Assembly (NCBI GenBank): GCA_021186555.1 | Contig: JAJKFL010000042.1 | Coordinates: 18,700,521-18,764,520, forward strand | Length of the DNA: 64,000 nt | Direction: 5' to 3' | Source of the DNA: Reticulitermes speratus | Taxonomy: Eukaryota > Arthropoda > Insecta > Blattodea > Rhinotermitidae | Part shown: positions 12,235-21,925 of the stretch, in pieces | How positions within the stretch are numbered: position 1 is the stretch's first letter | Layout of the letters: the number at the start of each line of letters is the position of its first letter | Notes under the pieces: model-generated | What the model was told of the DNA's origin: nothing | Databases searched by the model: none | Seen by the model: the letters and a program-made list of their open reading frames with translations, nothing else | Program-made: the position numbers and the translations under genes

Positions 12235-12455
12235 ACCAGATCTAGTGTTACCTACGAATATGGATATGGCTGTTTTATTGGGTGTTACGTCGTATGTTTT
12301 GGTAGAAAGATGCGAAGGTTTCGGAGGAACCTCTACCTTGAGAAAGGAGGTGGTAGTTTCCTCCGAAACGTTGGTACCTATCACCTTTACTACACGGCGT
12401 CACACACCAGAAGGCAATTGTCTTCATATTCGGCGAGGTCAGAACCTCAAATCTC
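12235..12455. repeat. Inverted pair of a common insect interspersed repeat
   Basis: Two homologous arms of roughly 95 bp face each other around 12,340-12,350. Both contain TTTCGGAGGAA-type cores and an upstream ATATG..TG..GT.ACG block. The minus arm translates to a stretch with VTPCSKGDRYQRFGG, a very common translated repeat that I recall from insect genomes. The arms have diverged considerably, so this is an old foldback. The mobilising class is unknown to me. Confidence 0.55.
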
Positions 12456-12459
12456 GCAC

Positions 12460-15400
12460 ATACGAGTATGTGGTTCACTGACGTCAGTTGTATCGACACA
12501 CTTGTAACAGGGCTGTTACGAACAGACCAGTTTCCACCAAACTTAGTTAAACCAGAGAAGAGTAAATGTTACTGTACATTTACAAATTTTCTTAAGTTGA
12601 TTTGTCTTGAAATTAGTTTACTTTGTGGCGTAAATAAGCTTTAGTTTTTTCGGGTTTTTACGAGGATTTCTTTTCAAAATATGGTCGAATTTTGCGATTA
12701 TTCACCTTGTAGAGTACTTAGTTTATTCTCAAGTTCATCCGAAATTAGTTTATTATTGAATTACTTTAGATCTTTGATGCAAATACGTTGGGCGTTTAAG
12801 TAACAAACGCGACTTTTGTTATAATACATACGACATTGTGCCACTTTTGAGATGATCGTGGCGGTACATGCAGAGAGAAGACAGGCGAACGCTCACAGGA
12901 ATAAGTTGACGCTAGCCGGAATAAATCTACGGATTTGGAAGCGGGTGCTGTGTTTAATCCAAGTGAGCATCAGCTTTCCTCCCGCCCTTGCCTAGAGGAG
13001 TTAAGCTCTCGGAACCTCGAGTTTAGTGACGCTCCACCACCCCCTCTTACTCCTATCTCTTTTCATCTACTACTTCTATCTCCTTTCTTTTATTCTATCT
13101 CCTTTCCGTTCTCCACATCCTATGTATTTCCGTTACTCTTTTCAACGCTCTATTTCCCTTCTGCATTTTCTTCTTCTGGTTCACTAGTTACCCTTTCTTA
13201 CTCTTCCATTCATCCACATCTATCTCTTTCTCTCTCTTCCTCTTCCTCTTCAGCCCCGTGAGCTCTTGCTAAAATAAAAAAGAGCCTAGTTTCTACTCCA
13301 TTAAACACTGAATTCTGGAACCACAGACCATCCGTCTCCTACAAATATAATAAGAACAGACAAACCAAACAACAGAGCGACGTTTCGTAAGAACAACACT
13401 CTACTTCGTTACGTTGTAAATTAAACGTTTTTAAAACTTCATTTTTCGTCCTGCCTTTTCTGTGTCGCCTTAGTTGGAAACTCATTAAAATTGTATAGCA
13501 AAGACGAACTGCAGCTTTCGTTAACTTCAGAAAAGTCAGATTATGTCGCAGTTGTTACAAGAGAATAAATTTAATTTACATTATTGATAGGGATAGCTGT
13601 AAGGACACTATCGTGCTACGGAGATTCAAGTGCACTTGTGCTGACGCCTTGAGACTGCTTTCATTAGGAGCAGCTGATGATCGTCCAGCATTTTTCTACC
13701 GCAGCCCGGAAATATTTATGAAGTTAAATGTCGCCTTTTCAAAAGAGGGGTTCTTTTGTCACAGTCCTTCAGTCACGAGAAAAATATTCCAAAATTCCTG
13801 TAACAAACTTTATTAGATTAACTAACATATATTTACTTAATAAATTATTTATAATTCTAATAATGAATTTTTACTGCAAGCAGGTTGCTTAGAGTACCTG
13901 GTTGATTAATGAAGGACTGTACAGATTTGCATGACGTCAATTTCCGTAATTTGTTAATATATGTAGGTCTGATCATGGGAAAGTGGTGGAATTATAATGA
14001 CGCGAAAAACCGAAGTACTTGGAAAAATGGCGGTTCCATTGCCGCTTTGTTCGCCACAAGCCTTACATGATGTGACGTTAAATCGAATGTGGACCCCCGC
14101 TGTAAGAAGCCGACGACTAATCGCCTGAATCATGGCACGGCCCAGATTTGTCTTTTGCGAAAAGGAATTTTCTTTGAATCTACATTTTTCAAATTTCCCT
14201 GTTTCAGGTTATTTCTTAAAAACGTAACGCAGCTAATAAAGTGCACTTTATTCTAACAAAATGATTTGTATCTTAAGATTAAAACTACAAGCCCCTATCT
14301 GTTGTTTGTGCCTGAAAAATGTGTTGCGGACTGCATGCGCCCTAGGCACTCGTTTTTGGAAACTTATTAAAATGTGTACGTTGAATGGCATTTTAGGCGT
14401 AAAATTTTAAAATATGAAATAGTACAGTCTTTGAAACTTTCCGAAGTAACATATTTCACATTTCGTTAATTTTACTTTACAAACTGATGAGTGGAATAAT
14501 TAGAGCATTATAACTGTTGTGGTGAGGGGTAAATATTCCGATTCAATATAACGAAGGACTTTCCATTCCAGGTGAGCTCATACTTTGCAAAGACGATCCT
14601 TTATCATGGTACTGCGTTATGCAGTGACGCGCAGAAACATGTTCTAAATGTGTAGGGTTGTTTCTAACAATATTCATAACTGTCTAACATGTAAGAGTAA
14701 TATAAAGTTAAATAAATATACGCAATATAGTAAGTGTGTGATGTGTAAAAACGCAGACATTTATAAAGAAATCAGAAGCCTTCGTAAAAATGACTGTCTG
14801 GGGCGCATACTTCAATTACCCAGTGGAATCGTAGGATAGTAGTGTCAGATATACTGATGTAATCATAATTCACTTGAACTAAATACAGCATAAGGGCAAT
14901 TCACATTGCTGCAGTTTAACAACTCAAAAGCATGATTGATTATTAAATATGATTATTTGACAAACTATATTTCATATATACCTCTTGTTTATACAATACG
15001 CACAGTGTAATTCGCAACTAATATAGTTAACTAGCAATTACCTTTGCACCTACCAAATTGTAGCGGCAAGTATTTAGTTGTTTCACATAGACCGCCTGTC
15101 TAGCACGCAGTTTGATAAGGTATGTACTTTATTATATTGCTTTCAACATTTGTATTGGAAAGAAGGGGGAAAAAGCGTCCTGCTTGGTAAGAGATGTATC
15201 ACACAGTAGGCTTGACGAAAACTGTGTACTAAGAAGCTAGGATGTTTGAGTTTTGTCCGAAATTCATGTTAGTTACGTTTCTTGCATATCTTTGACCTAA
15301 AAGATACTGACTCTAATATTGTTTTTGCAGTTCATTAGATATCTGATTTACATAGGAGTAACTCCAATAAGAGGACACACTCCCCGGTTTGAAGTATGTG

Positions 15401-15890
15401 AAAAATAATGCGTGGATTGTGTAACAAACTTCGGGACTGTGCACCGGTTTAGAAAGAATTACCTCCATTGGCCTTTAGTGTAAAGTTTCCGATGTTCTGT
15501 TTCTTCACACTTGAGTGCAACTTGCCAGTATCAGGTTTTATGTAAATCCGATGAGCTGATTATCGACTTATAACATACAGAAAACCAGGGCGAATATTAT
15601 AGGCACATTATTGATATTAGCAAGTAATACCAACAGAGTACACAGTTAAAAATAATATTCATTAATCTAAAATATACATCTTTCATCATGCCGCCTTCAT
15701 CAGGGATCATATGAATATATATACAGAGACATTTAGACCACGCAATTTGAGTAAAGAACCCCGTTACTCTTTTAACTACATAGGCCAGAGTCTTAAAACT
15801 CTAAGTAATACATATGTATGTTAAAAATATCACAAAAAATATTGATTATTATATTATTGCCTCAAGATGAATGGATGTGTGGCATGTGAC
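12460..15890. other. Intergenic, no gene recognised
   Basis: Includes a pyrimidine-rich low-complexity tract at about 13,035-13,255 (runs of TCTC, TTCC and CTTC), which produces a serine/leucine/proline-rich frame that I do not regard as a gene. The other ORFs (13,613-13,816; 14,648-14,839) have no recognisable domain. No transposon ends were seen. Confidence 0.5.
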
Positions 15891-16107
15891 AAGTTTCATT
15901 GACATACCTTGTTCATTAGGTCGTATTTTTCATGGTGTAGGCTGTACCGTTTTTGTGTGCGTCTGATACTGTAGTATGCATACTATGGATGGCTTACGTA
16001 CAGGTCAGGTTGGTGGGTGGAGCCATCCATAGTATGCATACTACAGTATCAGACGCACACACAAACGGTACAGCCTACACCACGAAAAATACGACCTAAT
16101 GAACAAG

Positions 16108-16190
16108 GTATGTCCTCCATAATGAAATATAATACAATATATTAATATATGAACACCTATAATTGTTCTAATTACTGTAATCATTTACAG
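16108..16190 (+). other. Candidate 83-bp spliceosomal intron in copy 2
   Basis: Begins GTATGT after AACAAG and ends TTTACAG before ATAAACC. Copy 1 has AACAAG joined directly to ATAAACC (4281/4282). A TTCTAAT branch-point-like sequence lies about 20 bp before the 3' end. It is very AT-rich, as expected of an insect short intron. A short intron in the leader region is known for Penelope itself. The alternative, a precise 83-bp insertion that happens to have splice ends, is less likely. Confidence 0.7.
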
Positions 16191-16359
16191 ATAAACCAGT
16201 ACCATGCATCAATACAATACCTACGAAAACATTAACATATTATTTTAGCACGAATAACAAATAGTGTCTGTGCATACCAAGCAGTTGAAAAGTGAAAACC
16301 CTTGCCTGAAAGTGAACCAATGTAAAAGACGTTTTAATATATGCAGTTTTAACGACAAT

Positions 16360-16406
16360 AAACCCCTGAAGATGGCTCTATAAGAGCCGAAACGTATGTC
16401 GGGTTT
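16360..16406 (+). ncRNA. Hammerhead-ribozyme-like motif, copy 2
   Basis: Same architecture as at 4456-4502. Stem I is AAACCC (16,360-16,365) with GGGTTT (16,401-16,406), the core is CTGAAGA (16,366-16,372), and stem II is GGCTC/GAGCC. GAAAC (16,389-16,393) is followed by the loop GTAT and GTC ending at 16,400. Differences from copy 1 fall at the free core position (G to A) and in the stem III loop, so all required core and pairing positions are kept. Confidence 0.62.
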
Positions 16407-16540
16407 TAAAAAGTTTTTAAATATGTTTTAAAAAACTATACAGTTTTTTAAATAAAGTTGCATCCAGTTGGTTTATGTAAATAGTGGTTGTTACTTCTGT
16501 TTAATGATTTTGCTGATTCGAATATGTAAAAAGTTTCATC

Positions 16541-16819
16541 GTACTGCTATCCTTATTTAATAGTAACGTAAAGTTTAACCAGGTTCAGTAATCCACATAC
16601 CACTATTCTTTTCAGTGTTTCCTACAATTTAATTTTCTTGCCTTTCGTCACAATATCCCGTGTTTCCCTTGCTCTCCATCCTCCATTCTTTTGTCTTCTC
16701 CTATTCTTTCGCAGTCTTTGTTCCTGTTCACTGCACGCCGATGTGTATTACAGTAGAAAGTCAAACGCAGAAGCTCCAACCCTCACTTTCCTCTGTACTT
16801 CGTATGTTCCATGAAAGAT
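16541..16819. other. Short spacer between the Penelope-like copy 2 and the LINE
   Basis: Pyrimidine-rich near 16,600-16,730. A 65-codon frame crosses into the LINE 5' end and is not a gene. Confidence 0.5.
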
Positions 16820-16831
16820 ATACGTGCATCT

Positions 16832-17002
16832 CAGTTCGCTCTCAGCAGCGGTTGTAGAAGGACGTGTTGAGTGCGGAGTGCAATCTACTAAGGTTAGTAC
16901 AAAGTGCAGTGTGATAGTAGTACCGACACCAATCTAGTTATTGAAGGCTGATCAACGTGGTGAAATAGTGTCCTAGTTTCAGTGTGCTAGAGTAACCTCA
17001 GT
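16832..17002 (+). promoter_or_regulatory. LINE 5' UTR with probable internal promoter
   Basis: The element begins with CAGTTCG, an initiator-like start typical of jockey/I-type LINEs, which use an internal, TATA-less RNA polymerase II promoter within the first tens of bases. The downstream GC-richer, TATA-free 5' UTR is consistent with this. The promoter role is inferred from the family. Confidence 0.5.
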
Positions 17003-18199
17003 ATGAACAGTGCTGGTGAAAACCCGCAATCGTTTCGCCCTGACCTTAGGGCCAAACGAAAAAGAAGTGGACCACCAACGGTGGATAAAGCAGGACCATC
17101 ATTCGAGTCGTATAATTCCTTCTCAGTCCTTTCAGATACGGACTCTGAAACTGAAACGGCAGAATCTGGAAAGCCTACTTCCCCCAAAAAGGAGCGTATT
17201 CCCCCTGTCGTGGTGTACAGTTACCTACCTAACCATACCACTACCTTACGCAAACTCAATGAAAAACTACAAGCACCGGTTGAAGTCAAAACAAAGCAAA
17301 ACCGGCTATTACTTTACACCAAAACTGAAAACGATTATGAAATGATTTTAGGTGAAATACAAAAAGCAAAGCTTGAATACCACACATACCCGTTGCCTAA
17401 CAAACACCAACCAAAGATTACATTAAAAGGGATTCCACCTAATGTACCTGTCGACGAAATTAAAGAAGAATTAACCCTCCGTAACTTCCAGGTCATAAAC
17501 ATACGACAATTAACCAAGAGAGACAAGACCACTACACAGATAATTCAACATTATCCAATCTTTATAGTAACACTGAAGGAAGGGACAGACATTCGCGAGG
17601 TAACGAAAATAAATAAGCTGTGTCATTGTGTGGTCCAGTGGGAGAGATACCGCGCTCTTCGACCGATACAACAATGCTTCAAATGCCAACAATATGGGCA
17701 CTCGTCATTCTACTGTGGCAGAAAGGCAAACTGTGTCAAATGCGGTCAACCCCATGCGACTTCTGAGTGTGAAAAATTACAGAATGAACCACCTGTATGT
17801 GTCAACTGTGGAGGACCTCACCCGGCAAATTTTACGGGTTGCTCGGTATACGTGAACATCCTCGCAGCTAGGACGAGAAAAGTACAACCGCAAACCCCCC
17901 GCACACCCGGACCGGTCAACGGCTCTCCACGGATCCCACCGCCGGGAAAACCCAGGACTGATTTACCAAAGAACCGGACATGGGCACAAGTTGCTGCTCA
18001 AAACGCACCCCTTCAAACTGAAACATCTATCCCGGACCTCATCAGATCGTTGCAAACGATCTGGTCGTCGATTAATCTTCAAACGCTTGGAATGGCACTA
18101 CGTACACTGGCAATACGTATACAAGAAACTCAAGACCCTATGACACAGATTCTATCCATCATTGAAACTCTACTTCAATGTTTTGTTCCGGCCCCATAA
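17003..18199 (+). CDS. LINE ORF1, gag-like nucleic-acid-binding protein (398 aa)
   Basis: Complete frame. The N-terminus is basic with a serine/acidic stretch (around residues 30-60, FSVLSDTD). The middle (about 85-215) resembles the domain that usually precedes zinc knuckles in jockey/I gag-like proteins. Three CCHC-type knuckles follow at about 225-285: CX2CX4HX4C twice, then a variant C..C...H......C. The C-terminal part is proline-rich and has the WAQVAAQ motif common in this family. ORF1 proteins bind the LINE RNA and carry it to the nucleus as a ribonucleoprotein. The start ATG at 17,003 opens the frame after the 5' UTR. The frame overlaps ORF2 by 22 bases, which suggests coupled or reinitiated translation of ORF2. 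No internal stop or frameshift is seen. Confidence 0.93.
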   Translation: MNSAGENPQSFRPDLRAKRKRSGPPTVDKAGPSFESYNSFSVLSDTDSETETAESGKPTSPKKERIPPVVVYSYLPNHTTTLRKLNEKLQAPVEVKTKQNRLLLYTKTENDYEMILGEIQKAKLEYHTYPLPNKHQPKITLKGIPPNVPVDEIKEELTLRNFQVINIRQLTKRDKTTTQIIQHYPIFIVTLKEGTDIREVTKINKLCHCVVQWERYRALRPIQQCFKCQQYGHSSFYCGRKANCVKCGQPHATSECEKLQNEPPVCVNCGGPHPANFTGCSVYVNILAARTRKVQPQTPRTPGPVNGSPRIPPPGKPRTDLPKNRTWAQVAAQNAPLQTETSIPDLIRSLQTIWSSINLQTLGMALRTLAIRIQETQDPMTQILSIIETLLQCFVPAP

Positions 18200-20882
18200 A
18201 AAGAAGCTTACGTATGTTACATTGGAATTCCAATTCCATACTTCACAAAAAAGATGAACTTGAATATTTCCTCGCGACCCATAAAATCGACATCGCGGCG
18301 GTCAGCGAGACAAAGCTGGCGCCCCGACGAAAGCTACAATTTCGAGGATACTCGATACACAGGATGGACAGAAATCAGCATGGCGGAGGGGTGATCATGC
18401 TAGTCAAAAACGGCATATTTCACGACCGAATACACATAAATGGCATCACGAACTTGGAAACAGTGTCCATAATGGTCCACTCTGCTCTGGGTAGAAGGAT
18501 CCAAATTGTATCTGGTTATAACCCCCCAAACCGGGAGATAAAGATTACTGATCTCGACGCACTCTTCGGCAACAACCACCCAGTCATCTTAGCTGGAGAT
18601 CTCAACAGCAAACATACGGTGTGGAGCTGCGACACCCCAAACAAAAATGGAAACACCTTACTACAGTACTGTATGGACCATGAACTTTCGATACGAGCTC
18701 CGACCCTCCCTACCCACTTTCCTACTAGGGGCTCCCCAAGTGTCCTGGATATTGCAATTGCCAAGGGATGTACTCTCACCGACCCACTCTCACTACCTCA
18801 ACTGAACTCCGACCACAACCCAGTAGTGTTCAAGATCAGATGGGCTCCGGTCGTTGAAAAACAGAGACGCGTTTTTCATTTCAAGGCAGCAAATTGGACA
18901 CTATTCCACTCCCGGCTGGACCTTCTCCTGCAGCACCCTCCACGGATATCAACAGCTCAGGATATAGATAGGGAAGTGGACAAGATCACCTTAGCGATAC
19001 AAGAGGCTGCGGACTCGGCAATTCCTCTCCGAAACGTGACAGGGCGCGACCAAGGAATACCGCCCGCGATCACATCCTTGATACAATTCCGCAATCACCT
19101 ACGACGGAAATTTCAGCGCACCCGATTCGTGGCGTACGGCATGGGTCTGAAACTCCTTGACCGACTGATAGATTCGGGGCTGGCTAATCACAGGTCTGAG
19201 AAATGGAAAACCTTTCTTCGTTCTTTAAACCCCAATAACAACAACCTATGGAAAATAACCCGATATTTTAAAAACAAACGGGTTCAGATGCCTCCGCTCA
19301 TACATCGGGGCTCAGAGTACTATATGGCCCAAGATAAGGCTGACATCCTGGCCACTCACTTCCAGACAATACATAGACTGACACTCCCCCAAAAAATCAA
19401 TCGACATGCGACCATAGTGGAGAATGCGGTACTCAAATTCAACCAGAAGAGGGAAAACTACTCCACGGACAAGGGAACGATACACAGCACGGAAGTTGAA
19501 ACCAATATCCGTAAAATCAAACCACGAACAGCTCCGGGGGAAGATGGCATTTCTAACATTCTAATTCGCAACCTTAACCCCAATACAATAAAGAGGCTGA
19601 CCTATCTCTTCAACTCTATTCTCCGTCTTGGATACTTTCCGACGAGGTGGAAACTGGCACATGTTCTGGCGATCCCCAAACCACGTAAACCACCACAAGA
19701 TCCTGGCTCATACCGCCCCATTAGCTTACTACCAACGTTAAGTAAATTGCTGGAAAAGTCTGTGGCAAAGCGCTTATCCCGTTATGCAGAGAAGAAAAAC
19801 ATCATTCCACACGAACAATTTGCCTTCCGCAAACGACACTCAACCGTCGCCCAATTGGCAAGACTAAACGACTCCATCACTCATGGATTTAACAGGAATA
19901 AACATACTGGTATCGTCCTCCTCGACATTGAGAAAGCTTACGACACGGTGTGGGTAAAAGGACTAATCTATAAACTAATTTCTTATGATGTCCCGTCCTA
20001 CTTGGTCCATTTCTTACTCTCATACCTCACACACACCGGACGTTCTGCGTCACAGTTGCCGGGTATCGCTCCCCAATCAAGACGATTTCGGCGGGCCTAC
20101 CTCAGGGGGCAGTTCTCTCCCCGTTGTTATTCAACTTATACACGGCGGACATTCCTCGCATGTGTCATATTCAATTAGCCATGTTCGCGGATGACACTGC
20201 ACTCTATACACAGTCATGGAGGGTCGATACTATAACCAATCGACTATCAACGGCAACAACTCGACTCCTACATTATTTCACAAAATGGAGGCTAAAACTC
20301 AATTTATCAAAGACAGAAGCGATCTTACTGACGAAAAGACGCCCAATCCTGAAGGGGACGATACGTCAAAAAGATGTGGAAATCCCATGGTCTAATGATG
20401 TTACCTATCTGGGTCTCAAAATGACAAAAACTCTGAACTATACGTCCCATATAAAACTCGTGACGGAAAAGGCCCTTGGAACGCTGGTTGCACTGTTTCC
20501 GCTGCTTTCGAAAGAATCATCGTTATCTACGAATACAAAACTCCTTATATACAAAGCGGTCATCCGGCCGATGCTAACATATGCTGCCCCAATATGGTGC
20601 TCCATGAGTAATTCGTCGTACCGGCAAATGGAAGTGGTACAAAATAAATGTCTACGAGTGGTGGCATGCGCCCCGCGCGGAACTCCACTAGCCAGGCTAA
20701 GATCGACCTTGGAGATGGAAACCATCCAGTATTACTGTAGGCGCTTGGCAGAAAGTTTTTATAATAAGTGTACCGACCACCCAAATCCGTTGGTACGGTC
20801 AATTGGAAGATACACACTTCAGGAGCTGCACATGTCGTACAGGAGGTACAAACATAAACGCCCCAAGCATTGTCTGCTGTAG
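18178..20882 (+). pseudogene. LINE ORF2, APE endonuclease-reverse transcriptase, one frameshift
   Basis: Residues about 10-215 form an APE-like endonuclease: WNSNSI, SETK (43), GDLNSKH (140), SVLDIAI and SDHNPV (211) are all present. These residues nick target DNA. The RT domain follows with SYRPISLL and LLDIEKAYDTVW (motif A). The first frame ends at 20,178. Homology resumes in the +2 frame with the GLPQG box (motif B), then FADD (about 20,184-20,195, catalytic) and a C-terminal YAAPIW..CLRVV..P region ending at 20,882. The change of frame falls in the CA tract at 20,028-20,036, consistent with one extra CA unit. No other lesion is seen. The first start, 18,178, lies within ORF1. As assembled this copy would not make active RT; a sequencing or assembly slip is possible. 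Confidence 0.9.
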
Positions 20883-21081
20883 CAGAACTAAAAGGATGGT
20901 AGTGTTTTTTATACGCTTTCACCTTTTTCACTACTAAAACGACCGTTCAAGTTATTGGATCCTAGGTGTAAAGGAGGGGCTTGACCTCTCATGTGACGGG
21001 ACTGCAGCTGGTTTAGTGGTACAGCTGTTATTGTCAAATTGTATTACACAGTGAATAGAATTAATAAAGCTCTTTTAATAA

Positions 21082-21117
<36 letters not shown>
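20883..21117 (+). other. LINE 3' UTR and poly-A tail
   Basis: About 200 bp of untranslated sequence with AATAAA-type signals at 21,063-21,086, followed by an uninterrupted A tract from 21,084 to 21,117. An unbroken long A tract implies a young insertion, because such tracts normally decay quickly. Confidence 0.85.
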
Positions 21118-21120
<3 letters not shown>

Positions 21121-21128
21121 GTGCATCT

Positions 21129-21646
21129 TTTATGTTAAAGTAATTGGGAAAACTGATAATATTGTCGGAAATTTGAACAGAATTCAAGAAGGCTTATTAC
21201 TAAACCAGATAAATACTGTGGCATGTAAACGAAACGTACAGAGTGAACGAAAAATGCACGGCTAATACTACAGAAGGTGAATGTGCACTGCAATACAAGA
21301 AAAAATGTTTTATGCCTTCTGAATCATGTTTAAAGCAGCCTTATTTCAAGCTGCATGACAGTAGTCCAACTTACCACACGTTTTCTTTAACATGTAGTTT
21401 ACCATCACCTTCTTATCTAACCCGCGTCTCATTTATTAGTGTATGTATTTGACGACGCTGAACTCTGGTTACATAGCGTTCAGTGACACACTGGCGAATA
21501 ATGAGTTTTAAAGAATATAGAAGAAAACGCTGTATGCGAAATTTATTATTATCCGCCGGTGATATGGATGCTTGAAAAAAGGCCTAAATCTTCGTAGCAT
21601 TGGAAAACATGAGTTCCGGTATAAAATTCAGGATTAATAACCGCTA
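21129..21646. other. Flank between LINE and SINE
   Basis: Short chance ORF at 21,243-21,452 with no known domain. No element recognised. Confidence 0.5.
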
Positions 21647-21657
21647 TATCTTGACAT

Positions 21658-21915
21658 GCCGATCCAAATGGCCGCGCGGTCTAAGGCCTGGGTCTGCAGC
21701 CGCTCACTTGTGGGATTGCTGGTTCGAATCCCGCCTGGGGCATCGAAGTCTGTCTCTTGTGAGTGTTGTGTGTGTGTTTAGGTATAGATCTCTGCGTCGG
21801 GCTGATCATTCGTCCAGAGGAGTCCTCCAGAGTATGTTGTGTCTGAGTGTGATCGTGAAGCCTTGATAACGAGGAGGCCCTGGCCCAGTAGATGTTGCTG
21901 GGCGATGGAAAAATT
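21658..21915 (+). mobile_element. tRNA-derived SINE, plus strand
   Basis: The head GCCGATCC is followed by an A-box region (GGCCGCGCGGTCTAAGGC) and the B box GGTTCGAATCCC. The body has GTCTGTCTCTTGTGAGTGTTG and ends near GGGCGATGGAAAAATT. Polymerase III boxes at tRNA-like spacing identify a tRNA-related SINE. A candidate 11-bp duplication (one mismatch), TATCTTGACAT / TATCTTGATAT, flanks it (21,647-21,657; 21,915-21,925). The same family occurs on the minus strand at 40.2, 40.5 and 48.1 kb. A LINE must supply the reverse transcriptase. Confidence 0.85.
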
Positions 21916-21925
21916 ATCTTGATAT

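Larger units (their letters stand above)
15900..16530 (+). mobile_element. Penelope-like non-autonomous retroelement, copy 2 (intron-retaining)
   Basis: The sense body 16,021-16,486 matches copy 1 from the CACACAAAC region to the terminal AAATAGTG. A 94-bp inverted arm (15,901-15,994, about two mismatches to 16,021-16,114) precedes it and stops 7 bases into the intron. About 44 bp follow the body before the 3' duplication. AAGTTTCAT occurs at 15,891-15,899 and 16,531-16,539, giving a 9-bp duplication. The tails of copies 1 and 2 share only a loose TGATT..GAATA similarity. No protein is encoded. The fresh inverted arm against an older-looking 3' body suggests the inversion arose at or after insertion. 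Confidence 0.65.
16832..21116 (+). mobile_element. Full-length jockey-clade non-LTR retrotransposon
   Basis: A 4,285-bp insertion bounded by an exact 12-bp duplication, ATACGTGCATCT (16,820-16,831 and 21,117-21,128). It starts CAGTTCGCTCTC, has a 171-bp 5' UTR, ORF1 (17,003-18,199), an overlapping ORF2 (18,178-20,882, one frameshift), a 201-bp 3' UTR and about 34 As. Duplications, the poly-A tract and an otherwise clean coding region indicate a recent insertion. The order gag-like ORF1 with three zinc knuckles, then APE endonuclease and RT without a visible RNase H, fits the Jockey clade. It differs from the decayed jockey-type element at 42-44 kb. Confidence 0.95.

Noticed and set aside
12935..13261. 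108-codon S/L/P-rich ORF
   Set aside because: Produced by a CT-rich low-complexity tract.
15680..15720. CTGATGA on the minus strand as another hammerhead
   Set aside because: The GAAAC and GUC elements are missing; chance match.
20438..20931. Antisense ORFs across the LINE
   Set aside because: Shadows of the RT coding frame on the opposite strand.
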